Below, in pieces: positions 1-6,141 of a stretch of DNA of 6,989 nt. The DNA lies in assembly GCA_045114455.1 (NCBI GenBank), contig JBGUKN010000006.1:1-6989 (forward strand), read 5' to 3'. Each line of letters begins with the position of its first letter. The first letter of the stretch is position 1. The notes beneath the pieces are model-generated. The model saw only the letters and a list, made by a program, of their open reading frames with translations. It had not been told where the DNA came from and searched no databases. The translations under genes were made by a program, and so were the position numbers. The DNA is from UBA1732 sp045114455. GTDB lineage: Bacteria > Verrucomicrobiota > Lentisphaeria > Victivallales > UBA1829.

Positions 1-583
1 GATGGCGGAGACCGCCGCGCTCCTCGCGTTCAGCGCCATCCGCAACAACGACAAGGTCGGGCTGCTGCTCTTCTCCGACCGCGTGGAGTCCTACATCCCG
101 CCGCGTTCGGGGCGCGCACACGTCATGCGCGTGATCCGCGACCTGGTGGCCACGCATCCGCACGGACGCGGCACGAACATCGCCGCCGCGCTCGAATCGC
201 TCAGCCGTTCGCTGAAGAAGAAGACCGTGATCTTCCTCATCAGCGACTTCATGGACGAGGGGGATTTCTGGAAGCCGCTGCGGATCCTGAACCGCAGGCA
301 CGACCTGGCGGCGATCCGCGTGGTGGACTCGCTGGAGACCGCCCTGCCGTCCGCCGCCGCACTCGAACTCGAAGACGCCGAGACCGGCACGACGTTCGCA
401 TTTCCCGGCAGCAGGCTCGCCGCCGCGCGCTACGCCGCCGCACAGGAGCTGTTCGACCGCCAGCTGGAGGAAAACTGCCGCCAGGCGAAAATCGACCTGA
501 TCGAACTGCCGTGCACGGGCGACATCGTAAAGCCGCTGATGGGCTTCTTCCAGAAGCGCGGCAAACGCAAATCGAGAGGCTGA
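1..583 (+). CDS. DUF58 family protein, C-terminal part (5' end outside window)
   Basis: This is the last 193 or so codons of a DUF58 (VWA-like) protein. The reading frame is already open at base 1, and the ATG at position 2 is internal, because the sequence starts in the middle of the conserved block around AALLAFSAIRNNDKVGLLLF. Counting from that Met, family landmarks follow in order: a Tyr-Ile-Pro-Pro block (31-34), a GRGTNIAAAL segment whose Thr58 corresponds to the metal-site threonine of VWA folds, a strand ending in SDFMDE (Asp82), RHDLAAIRVVD (99-109), and a DAETG signature (125-129). The basic tail KRGKRKSRG is likely cytosolic. The first metal-site motif (DxSxS) and any N-terminal membrane segments lie outside the window. 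DUF58 proteins are usually encoded directly after a MoxR AAA+ ATPase and before Bat-type membrane proteins, and the downstream order here agrees. The exact biochemical role is unknown for the family. The family call is firm. Confidence 0.9.
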   Translation, partial: MAETAALLAFSAIRNNDKVGLLLFSDRVESYIPPRSGRAHVMRVIRDLVATHPHGRGTNIAAALESLSRSLKKKTVIFLISDFMDEGDFWKPLRILNRRHDLAAIRVVDSLETALPSAAALELEDAETGTTFAFPGSRLAAARYAAAQELFDRQLEENCRQAKIDLIELPCTGDIVKPLMGFFQKRGKRKSRG

Positions 584-592
584 CGCGCCATC

Positions 593-1612
593 ATGAAGCC
601 GAAAAGACTGATCGAAAAGACATGGTTCCGGGCGCTCCCGTTCATCCTCGGCGGCGTCCTGTTGGTCCTGATCGCCGCAGGCGCGGCGGTCGCGGTCCGC
701 TGGAGGATGTCCGTAAAGGAAGGCGCCGACCCGGTCCTGCTCGGCGAACCCGTTTACGAGCTCGCCGACGCGGAGCCAACCATCGGAACTCATTTCAACG
801 CCGTTCTGAAATACCGCCTGCCGTGGTCCGACTCGTTCAAGCTCGCCGCGGCCGAACCGGGCAAAAACCTTCAGCTGACCTCGGATCCGGCGTTTCACCG
901 TTCGCGCATCCGCTGGGGATACACCGACTGGACGCTCATCGTGCCGCTTCAGGCGTACCGCGGCGGGGAATCCGGCGGCGGCTCCGTTTTAGCCGAGTTT
1001 TTCACGGGGAAAAGCATCGAAACGCCGCTGCCAGAACTGAAGATCGCCGACCTCGTTTTGCCGCTGGACGACAACGGTACGGACCTTTCGTTGGCGCCGC
1101 GCATTGATGTACGCGACAGAACAATGTCCTGGCTGGTCGCGGGCATCGTCGCTGCCGTCATCATTCTCGTTTCGCTGGCCGTCTGGGCGCTTCTGGCGCA
1201 CAAGAAGCGCGAAGCCGCCAAACATATCAAAACAGCCTGGGAACACGCGCTGGAGACCATCCGCGCACTCAGGGAACAGGTCCGCGGCGGTTCCGCCTCG
1301 CCCGAATCCGCCATCGCGGGACTCACCGACGTCGTCCGGCATTACCTGGAGGCGCGGTTCCGTCTGCGCGCCGAACGCCAGACGACGGCGGAGTTTCTGG
1401 CGGACCTGGAACGCAGCGACCGCCTGCTGGAGGACAAGGACCGCAAGTTCCTGCGTTCGTTCCTGGCGTCCGCCGACATGGTGAAATTCGCCCGTCTGCC
1501 CGCCGATCCGCACCTGTTCGAACAGGCGTCCGAAAAGGCGGAGGAACTCGTTTCCGGCACGATCCCGCATGAGGATGATCTGACCGCAAATCAGGGAGGA
1601 AAACGCAAATGA
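593..1612 (+). CDS. Two-pass membrane protein with DUF4381-like cytoplasmic domain, Bat operon
   Basis: The protein has 339 residues. A short basic N-terminus (KPKR, K9, R13) precedes a hydrophobic segment at about 14-36. A probable periplasmic region of about 140 residues follows (37-177), then a second membrane segment at about 178-201 with HKKREAAK on its inner side. The C-terminal 135 residues should be cytosolic and helical. They include LTDVVRHYLEARFRLRAERQ, TTAEFLADLE and ADMVKFARLPADP, which match the end region of DUF4381/BatD-type proteins found in MoxR-Bat clusters. The start is fixed: the stop of the upstream gene lies in the same frame 12 bases before this ATG, which is the first in-frame start after it. 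Only a weak GAGAGG (574-579) precedes it, so coupling to the upstream gene is likely. The role is inferred: an accessory membrane component of a VWA/MoxR complex. The periplasmic part has no motif I recognise. Confidence 0.8.
   Translation: MKPKRLIEKTWFRALPFILGGVLLVLIAAGAAVAVRWRMSVKEGADPVLLGEPVYELADAEPTIGTHFNAVLKYRLPWSDSFKLAAAEPGKNLQLTSDPAFHRSRIRWGYTDWTLIVPLQAYRGGESGGGSVLAEFFTGKSIETPLPELKIADLVLPLDDNGTDLSLAPRIDVRDRTMSWLVAGIVAAVIILVSLAVWALLAHKKREAAKHIKTAWEHALETIRALREQVRGGSASPESAIAGLTDVVRHYLEARFRLRAERQTTAEFLADLERSDRLLEDKDRKFLRSFLASADMVKFARLPADPHLFEQASEKAEELVSGTIPHEDDLTANQGGKRK
1593..1600 (+). promoter_or_regulatory. Ribosome binding site of the BatA-like gene
   Basis: AGGGAGGA lies 8 bases before the ATG at 1609, inside the last codons of the upstream gene. 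It supports this start, which overlaps the upstream stop as ATGA. Confidence 0.8.
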
Positions 1613-2643
1613 AACTCGAATATCCCTGGCTGCTTCTGCTGTTCGTCCCGTACGCCGCCGTACTGTATCTCGGCTGGACCCTGCATGCGCCGTCCATCCG
1701 CGTCCCCGGCCTGGCGCCGTTCCGGCGCGCCGCGGGCAAACGCCGCCGCATCAACTGGCGCAAGCTGATCCCGTTCGCGCTCTTCGCGCTCGGCGGCGCG
1801 GCCATGATCGTCGCGCTGGCCCGGCCCCGCGAGGGGATCGAGGAAATCCGCTCGAAGGCCGACGGCATCGACATCATGATCGCGGTCGACCTGTCGCCGA
1901 GCATGAACGCCATCGACGCGCCAGCGCACGTCACCGACACGCAGATGCTGGGACTCCTCCAGCGCGGCACGCTCAAAAACCGCGTCGACACCGCAAAGGA
2001 CGAGATCGCCCGGTTCATCGAGGAACGCCCGAACGACCGCATCGGCCTGATCGCGTTCGCCAGCCTGCCCTATGTGATGTGTCCGCCAACGCTCGACCAC
2101 GCGTTCCTGCTGGCGAACCTGGAGCGCCTCTCCGTCGGGCAGATCGGCGACGGGACCGGCATCGCATCGCCGATCGCCAGCGCGGTGAAGCGGCTGAAGG
2201 ATTCCGACGCGAAAAGCCGCATCCTGGTGCTCTTCACCGACGGCTCGAACACGGTCAACGGCCAGATCTCGCCGCGGGACGCGGGCAAGCTCGCCGACAC
2301 GTTCGACATCACGATCTACACGGTCGGCATCGGATCCAGTTACGCCAGGATCCCCGTCCAAAGCCTTCTCGGCGGGGTCATGCTTCAGTCTTACCCGGAC
2401 GAATTCGACGAGCCGCTGCTCCGCGAACTCGCGGACATGACCGGCGGACGCTATTACCGGGCCGCGGACGCCAAGGGCATGGCGCAGGCCATGAACGAAA
2501 TCAACAAGCTGGAGAAAACGAGCGTGGAACAGCCCGTCGTGGTCAACTGGCGCGAACTTTACCCGTATTTCTGCTGGTTCGGACTCGGCGTCATCCTCCT
2601 CGGATTCTGCTTCCGGCAGACGGTCTGCCTGCGGCTCCCCTGA
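1609..2643 (+). CDS. batA: BatA-like VWA domain membrane protein
   Basis: This 344-residue protein has the BatA layout. Two N-terminal membrane segments (about 7-23 and 53-72) are joined by a basic loop, an extramembrane VWA domain spans about 86-300, and a C-terminal membrane segment lies at about 319-335. The metal-ion-dependent adhesion site is complete: D94-x-S96-x-S98 in AVDLSPSMNAID, T183 in GDGTGIASPI, and D211 in LFTDGSN. VWA domains of this kind bind a divalent metal and partner proteins. Bat proteins were first linked to aerotolerance in Bacteroides and work with MoxR ATPases at the membrane. A segment of about 15-20 residues at 103-122, between the metal site and the next helix (TLKNRVDTAKDEIARF), looks longer than I expect for BatA. 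The gene overlaps its upstream neighbour by 4 bases and is the last in its operon. No batB, TPR-type batC or further bat gene follows. The related BatB cannot be excluded by topology alone. Confidence 0.85.
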   Translation: MKLEYPWLLLLFVPYAAVLYLGWTLHAPSIRVPGLAPFRRAAGKRRRINWRKLIPFALFALGGAAMIVALARPREGIEEIRSKADGIDIMIAVDLSPSMNAIDAPAHVTDTQMLGLLQRGTLKNRVDTAKDEIARFIEERPNDRIGLIAFASLPYVMCPPTLDHAFLLANLERLSVGQIGDGTGIASPIASAVKRLKDSDAKSRILVLFTDGSNTVNGQISPRDAGKLADTFDITIYTVGIGSSYARIPVQSLLGGVMLQSYPDEFDEPLLRELADMTGGRYYRAADAKGMAQAMNEINKLEKTSVEQPVVVNWRELYPYFCWFGLGVILLGFCFRQTVCLRLP

Positions 2644-2676
2644 ACGGCGCGCCGCAAATCATCCGCACGATCCGCT

Positions 2677-2710
2677 CCGGGACGGTCCCGTCCCGGGGCT
2701 TTATCGTTTT
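2677..2710 (+). terminator. GC-rich hairpin after the Bat operon, possible terminator
   Basis: A perfect 9-base inverted repeat, CCGGGACGG (2677-2685) and CCGTCCCGG (2688-2696), lies 34 bases after the stop of the BatA-like gene. In RNA the stem would open to a loop of at least four bases. An imperfect T-rich stretch follows (TTTATCGTTTT, 2700-2710). The stem is strong but the T tract is interrupted, so this may be a weak terminator or a 3'-end stabilising hairpin. Confidence 0.45.
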
Positions 2711-2726
2711 CCGGGGAAGCGTACCC

Positions 2727-2762
2727 CGCGGAGAGAACCGGAGCTTCCGCTCCGCGATTTTT
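2727..2762 (+). terminator. Probable rho-independent terminator of the Bat operon
   Basis: CGCGGAG (2727-2733) pairs with CTCCGCG (2750-2756), and an inner stem CGGA (2739-2742) with TCCG (2746-2749) stacks directly inside it, leaving a five-base bulge on the left. The stem is followed by A and then TTTTT (2758-2762). An alternative compact form is CGGAGC-TTCC-GCTCCG (2739-2754). It lies 84 bases after the last Bat gene and 38 bases before the -35 box of topA, as expected for insulation between two same-direction operons. Confidence 0.6.
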
Positions 2763-2768
2763 CCTATG

Positions 2769-2801
2769 ATAAAAGCGAATGTTCTTTTATTTTTTTCGCT
2801 T
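2769..2801. repeat. AT-rich overlapping inverted repeats beside the topA -35 box
   Basis: Two inverted repeats overlap here. ATAAAAG (2769-2775) and CTTTTAT (2784-2790) flank an 8-base spacer and are followed by six T. AAGCGAA (2773-2779) and TTCGCTT (2795-2801) flank a 15-base spacer, and the right arm enters the -35 box. The T-rich run 2785-2796 sits where an UP element would contact RNA polymerase alpha subunits. Whether the repeats are an operator, a weak second terminator or merely base composition cannot be told from sequence alone. Confidence 0.4.
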
Positions 2802-2828
2802 GACATTCACAAAGACAGTCGCTATATT
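2800..2828 (+). promoter_or_regulatory. Sigma-70 type promoter of topA
   Basis: TTGACA (2800-2805) matches the -35 consensus perfectly. It is separated by exactly 17 bases from TATATT (2823-2828), which differs from TATAAT at one position. The T-rich stretch just upstream may add to its strength. Transcription should start near 2835, giving a leader of about 80 bases. It is the clearest promoter in the window and drives topA and probably the genes after it. Confidence 0.85.
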
Positions 2829-2834
2829 AATAGA

Positions 2835-2916
2835 ATAAGGCAAAACAACCCTGCCGGGACCGGAGCGGAAAGAGGAAAAACGCGCGGTTTTCCGGCATTT
2901 TCCCGGAGTATACAGC
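2835..2916 (+). promoter_or_regulatory. topA 5' untranslated leader with SD-covering hairpin
   Basis: The only ribosome binding site before topA is GGAG (2905-2908), 8 bases from the ATG. TTCCGG (2890-2895) can pair with CCGGAG (2903-2908; five Watson-Crick pairs and one T-G), which hides the whole GGAG. Two competing pairings would release it: TGCCGG (2852-2857) with CCGGCA (2892-2897), and GGAAAA (2874-2879) with TTTTCC (2888-2893). A further option, CCGGGA (2854-2859) with TCCCGG (2901-2906), again covers part of it. The pairings are visible in the sequence, but a regulatory role is inferred. No known riboswitch class is recognised. Confidence 0.4.
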
Positions 2917-5466
2917 ATGAGCAAACAACTGGTTATTGTGGAATCCCCCGCGAAAGCGCGTACGATCGGGCGCATCCTGCCGTCCGAATACATCATCAAG
3001 GCCTCCATGGGGCACATCCGGGACCTTCCCGAAAACTCCTTCGGCGTGGATATCGAACACGATTTCGCGCCCCAGTACGAGGAAAGCAAGGCGCGCGGGC
3101 ACAACCTGGGCGAACTCAAGACCGCCGCGAAAAATGCAGTCGACATCTATCTGGCGTCGGACCCTGACCGCGAAGGGGAAGCCATCGCCTGGCATCTTCA
3201 GGAAGTCCTCCGCAAGATCAACAAGAAAGCGCATTTCCACCGCGTTTCCTTCCACGAAATCACCCGCAGCGCCATCAACCGCGCATTCCAGGCTCCCGGC
3301 GAGATCGACATGAACCGCGTGGACGCCCAGCAGGCGCGCCGCGTGCTCGACCGCATCGTCGGCTATCAGATCAGCCCGCTGCTCTGGTCCCGCATCGAAC
3401 GCGGCATCAGCGCGGGACGCGTGCAGTCCGTGGCGCTCCGCCTCGTCTGCGAACGCGAACGCGAAATCCTGGCGTTCATCCCGAAGGAATACTGGATATT
3501 CGAGGCGCTTTTCCATCCGGAAACCGCCCCCGGACGCTCCTTCCGCGCGAAACTGGCGAAGATCGACGGCAGGAACGCCGACGTCGCCAACGGGGAACAG
3601 GCGGAAACCCTGCGCAAGCTGATCAGCGACGCCTCCGCGTGGCGCATCGCCGACCTGGAGACCTCGCCCCGCCGCAAATTCGCGCCGCCGCCGTTCATCA
3701 CCAGTACGCTCCAGCAGGCCGCAAGCTCCGCCATGGGATTCACGGCGAACCAGACCATGCAGACCGCGCAGCAGCTTTATGAGGGCATCACGCTCGACAA
3801 CGGGCCCGTCGGCCTCATCACCTATATGAGAACCGACGCCGTGAACATCGCCGCCGAGGCACAGGCTGCCTGCCGCGACTACATCGCCGCGACGTTCGGT
3901 CCGGACTACGTCCCGCCGAAACCCAATTTCTACAAGACCAAGGCGAACGCCCAGGCGGCGCACGAGGCGATCCGTCCCACCGACGTCAACCTGACCCCGG
4001 ACAAGCTCCGTCCCTTCCTGAATCCGGCGCAGCTGAAGCTCTACACGCTGATCTGGCGCCGTTTCGTGGCGTGCCAGATGAATCCCGCCCTGCTCGAAAC
4101 CACGACCGTCACCGTCGAAAACGCATCGCCCGCGGCACACGTCTTCTCGTTCCGCTCCTCCGCGACCGTGACGCGCTTCCCCGGATTCCTCGCCGTGTAC
4201 AACATCAAGGACGAAACGCACACGCCCGAAGACGACCAGGACGAATCCGCGCCCGATCCCGAACTCCTCGGACTGCTCCGCACCGGCACGAACTGCGAAC
4301 TCGCCGGATGCAAGCCCGAACAGAAGTTCACGGAACCCGCCCCGCGCTATTCCGAAGCCACGCTCATCAAGGAACTCGAATCCAACGGCATCGGCCGTCC
4401 GTCCACCTACGCCACGATCGTGAACACCATCCAGGTCCGCAAGTATGTGAACCGCGAAAAAGGCAAGCTCATTCCGACGGAACTCGGATTCCGCGTGAAC
4501 GACTATCTCGTGAAGTCCCTCCCCGAACTCTTCCAGGTCGGATTCACCGCCGACATGGAAAAGAAGCTCGACAACGTCGAAGACGGCGAAGTCGAATGGA
4601 CCGCCATGCTCCGCGATTTCTACGGTGTGTTTTCCGAATGGCTCAAGGATGCGAAGTTCGCCGACGCCCCGGACGACGACAAGGCCGCCGCGCTCATCGG
4701 GATCCTGTCCGGATTCCAGGGCTGGGAAAAGCCGGTCGCACAGCCCGGCATGAAGCGTCCCTTCAATGAAAAGACCTTCTTCAACTCCGTCGTCTCCAAG
4801 AAACAGTCCGGCGTCCCGGTCACAGTCAAGCAGTGGAACGCCCTTCTCTCCATCGCGGCGAAATACCGCGACAAGCTCCCGGCATTGGAGGAAACCGCCG
4901 CGAAATACGGTTTCACCGGCGAACTCGACGATGCGCAGAAAAAGCTGAACGCGCATCTGCAGGCGATCAGGGAGCGTCAGGCCGAACAGGTCGAACCCCC
5001 GAAATTCGAGGCCGATCCGCGTCTGGAGGCCGTCTTCCAGGCTGCGGAAAAGGTCAAATGGAACAAGGCCGAGCGCATCCGCGGCCGCGTGTACGACGAT
5101 GCCGCGTTCGTGGAATCTCTCCGCAAGCAGTACAAGGCAGGCAAGACGCTCAGCTCCAAGCAGATCGCCGCACTTCTCCGCGTCATCCGCAAATACCCCG
5201 GACAGTTCCCCGAAGGCGAACTCACCGTCGCGACGCCCGCTCCGCAGCAGAATCCCGCCGCGAAGGCGCAGATCGACGCCCTGCTGAACGCTTTCAAATC
5301 GTTCGAAAGCTGGAACGAGCCCACGGTCCGCCGCGGACGCACGTTCAGCGACCGCGATTTCATCGCCTCGCTCGCCAAACAGCATGCCGCGGGCAAGGTG
5401 CTCAGCGAAAAACAGGTCGCCGCACTGGAACGCATGGCCGCCAAGTACAACCTGAAACCGGTATGA
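2917..5466 (+). CDS. topA: DNA topoisomerase I (type IA), with unusual C-terminal repeats
   Basis: This 849-residue enzyme relaxes negatively supercoiled DNA by cutting and passing single strands in the cytoplasm. The N-terminal Toprim domain starts at LVIVESPAKA with Glu9 and carries the acidic triad D82-x-D84-x-E86 in SDPDREGE. Further type IA marks are RRVLDRIVGYQISPLLW (141-157), GRVQSVALRLV (167-177), the active-site tyrosine Y303 in GLITYMRTD with R305 beside it, HEAIRPTD (349-356), and PRYSEATLIKELE with GIGRPSTYATI (476-501). The core ends near residue 580. The usual four-cysteine zinc ribbons are absent: there is no cysteine after C465. Three copies of a module of about 55-60 residues replace them (about 600-655, 707-765, 793-848). 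The start is supported by GGAG 8 bases upstream and a strong promoter. The stop overlaps the next start as ATGA. The enzyme call is certain; the function of the tail is unknown. Confidence 0.98.
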   Translation: MSKQLVIVESPAKARTIGRILPSEYIIKASMGHIRDLPENSFGVDIEHDFAPQYEESKARGHNLGELKTAAKNAVDIYLASDPDREGEAIAWHLQEVLRKINKKAHFHRVSFHEITRSAINRAFQAPGEIDMNRVDAQQARRVLDRIVGYQISPLLWSRIERGISAGRVQSVALRLVCEREREILAFIPKEYWIFEALFHPETAPGRSFRAKLAKIDGRNADVANGEQAETLRKLISDASAWRIADLETSPRRKFAPPPFITSTLQQAASSAMGFTANQTMQTAQQLYEGITLDNGPVGLITYMRTDAVNIAAEAQAACRDYIAATFGPDYVPPKPNFYKTKANAQAAHEAIRPTDVNLTPDKLRPFLNPAQLKLYTLIWRRFVACQMNPALLETTTVTVENASPAAHVFSFRSSATVTRFPGFLAVYNIKDETHTPEDDQDESAPDPELLGLLRTGTNCELAGCKPEQKFTEPAPRYSEATLIKELESNGIGRPSTYATIVNTIQVRKYVNREKGKLIPTELGFRVNDYLVKSLPELFQVGFTADMEKKLDNVEDGEVEWTAMLRDFYGVFSEWLKDAKFADAPDDDKAAALIGILSGFQGWEKPVAQPGMKRPFNEKTFFNSVVSKKQSGVPVTVKQWNALLSIAAKYRDKLPALEETAAKYGFTGELDDAQKKLNAHLQAIRERQAEQVEPPKFEADPRLEAVFQAAEKVKWNKAERIRGRVYDDAAFVESLRKQYKAGKTLSSKQIAALLRVIRKYPGQFPEGELTVATPAPQQNPAAKAQIDALLNAFKSFESWNEPTVRRGRTFSDRDFIASLAKQHAAGKVLSEKQVAALERMAAKYNLKPV
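4714..5460 (+). repeat. Three protein-level repeats in the TopA C-terminal region
   Basis: The copies span residues 600-655, 707-765 and 793-848 of TopA (bases 4714-4881, 5035-5211 and 5293-5460). Without any gap, all three share the pattern R-x-[FY]-x4-F-x2-S-x7-G-x5-KQ-x2-AL-x5-KY, anchored at R614, R724 and R808. Each begins with a Phe followed by a Trp or aromatic-rich stretch and ends with a Pro soon after the KY pair. Copies two and three are also visibly alike at DNA level (for example GCTCAGC and TCGCCGCACT in both), so they duplicated more recently than copy one. Linkers of about 51 and 27 residues separate them; the first is charged and probably helical, the second is Pro/Ala/Gln-rich. 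The basic, aromatic and Lys-Gln positions suggest nucleic-acid binding, which is an inference. Confidence 0.85.
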
Positions 5467-6110
5467 ACCGCATCGGCCGCACCGGAAGAATCGTTCTCTT
5501 TTGGGCGACGGCGTCCCTGATCGCCGCACTGGAGGCGGTCCTGACCGCGGCATGGCTGGTCGGTGCGACGTCCCCGCGCGTTTATTCATCCCTGAACGAC
5601 ATCCCGGCCCGCGAGGTCGGGATGGTTCTTGGCGCCCCGAAATATTCCGGCGGACGCCCAAGCCCCGTGCTTGCGGGACGAATCCAAGCGGCGGCGGAAC
5701 TCTATCACGCGGGCAAGGTCCGGACGCTGGTCGTATCCGGCGCAAGCCGGCCGGAAGAGTTCTACGACGAAATATCCGCCATGACGCGGGACCTGGTCGC
5801 GCTGGGCGTCCCGGAAGACGTCATCGTCGGGGACGGCAAGGGCGTCCGCACGCTTGATTCCCTCCTCCGCATGCGGGACGTCTTCGGGTACGACGATTTC
5901 ATCACGATCTCCCAGCGGGACCACTGCGAACGCGCGCTTTATCTGGCGGACCATCACGGCATTTCCACGATCGGTTTCGAAGCGGGGATTCTGCCGGGCC
6001 AGTATCCCAACGAGATGCTTTTCTCCTCAATCCGCGCACCGCTGGCCTGCGTGAAGGCGGTTCTGGACATCGCAGTCAACCGTTCCGCAAAATACCCGAC
6101 CGAACGGTAA
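5463..6110 (+). CDS. sanA: SanA-like DUF218 (YdcF superfamily) envelope protein
   Basis: The protein has 215 residues. One membrane segment (about 10-33) anchors it in the inner membrane, with basic residues before it. A DUF218 domain then faces the periplasm. The order of motifs closely follows E. coli SanA: GMVLGAPKYSGGRPSPVLAGRI (53-74), YHAGKVRTLVVSGA (81-94), YDEISAMTRDLVALGVP (101-117), GVRTLDSLLRMRDVFG (127-142) and ITISQRDHCERALYLADHHGI (147-167). SanA is needed for the barrier against vancomycin at high temperature in E. coli; the reaction it carries out is not known. I chose the ATG at 5463 because it gives the membrane anchor and overlaps the topA stop as ATGA; the longer open frame upstream runs through topA out of frame and lacks SanA similarity. 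No clear Shine-Dalgarno is seen, so translation is probably coupled to topA. It is slightly shorter than the E. coli protein at the C-terminus. Confidence 0.9.
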   Translation: MNRIGRTGRIVLFWATASLIAALEAVLTAAWLVGATSPRVYSSLNDIPAREVGMVLGAPKYSGGRPSPVLAGRIQAAAELYHAGKVRTLVVSGASRPEEFYDEISAMTRDLVALGVPEDVIVGDGKGVRTLDSLLRMRDVFGYDDFITISQRDHCERALYLADHHGISTIGFEAGILPGQYPNEMLFSSIRAPLACVKAVLDIAVNRSAKYPTER

Positions 6111-6126
6111 AAAACAACAAACGGAC

Positions 6127-6132
6127 AAGGAG
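6127..6132 (+). promoter_or_regulatory. Ribosome binding site of ispD
   Basis: AAGGAG lies 9 bases before the ATG at 6142, in the 31-base gap after sanA. The gap is A-rich at its start and holds no promoter or terminator that I can see. Confidence 0.85.
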
Positions 6133-6141
6133 CGGACCATC

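Noticed and set aside
2..4. ATG at position 2 as the true start of the DUF58 gene
   Set aside because: The sequence begins inside a conserved block of the DUF58 domain, and the metal-site motif and N-terminal half of the family are missing, so the gene must start before the window.
2644..2916. A riboswitch, small RNA gene or tRNA in the batA-topA gap
   Set aside because: No cloverleaf, known riboswitch core or second promoter could be seen; hairpins, one promoter and the leader account for the region.
2079..3167. A long plus-strand frame running from batA into topA, including an ATG at 2766
   Set aside because: It reads through batA out of frame, the terminator hairpins and the topA promoter, with Arg/Pro/Gly-rich composition and no ribosome binding site.
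4833..5462. A longer SanA starting at 4833
   Set aside because: This upstream extension lies out of frame inside topA and is Arg-rich and unlike SanA; the ATG at 5463 gives a normal membrane anchor and an ATGA overlap.
2827..5745. A 972-codon open frame on the minus strand, antisense to topA
   Set aside because: It mirrors the topA and sanA coding sequence, is full of low-complexity Arg/Gly/Val/Phe stretches expected from the antisense of GC-rich codons, has no recognisable domain, and crosses the topA promoter and gene junctions.
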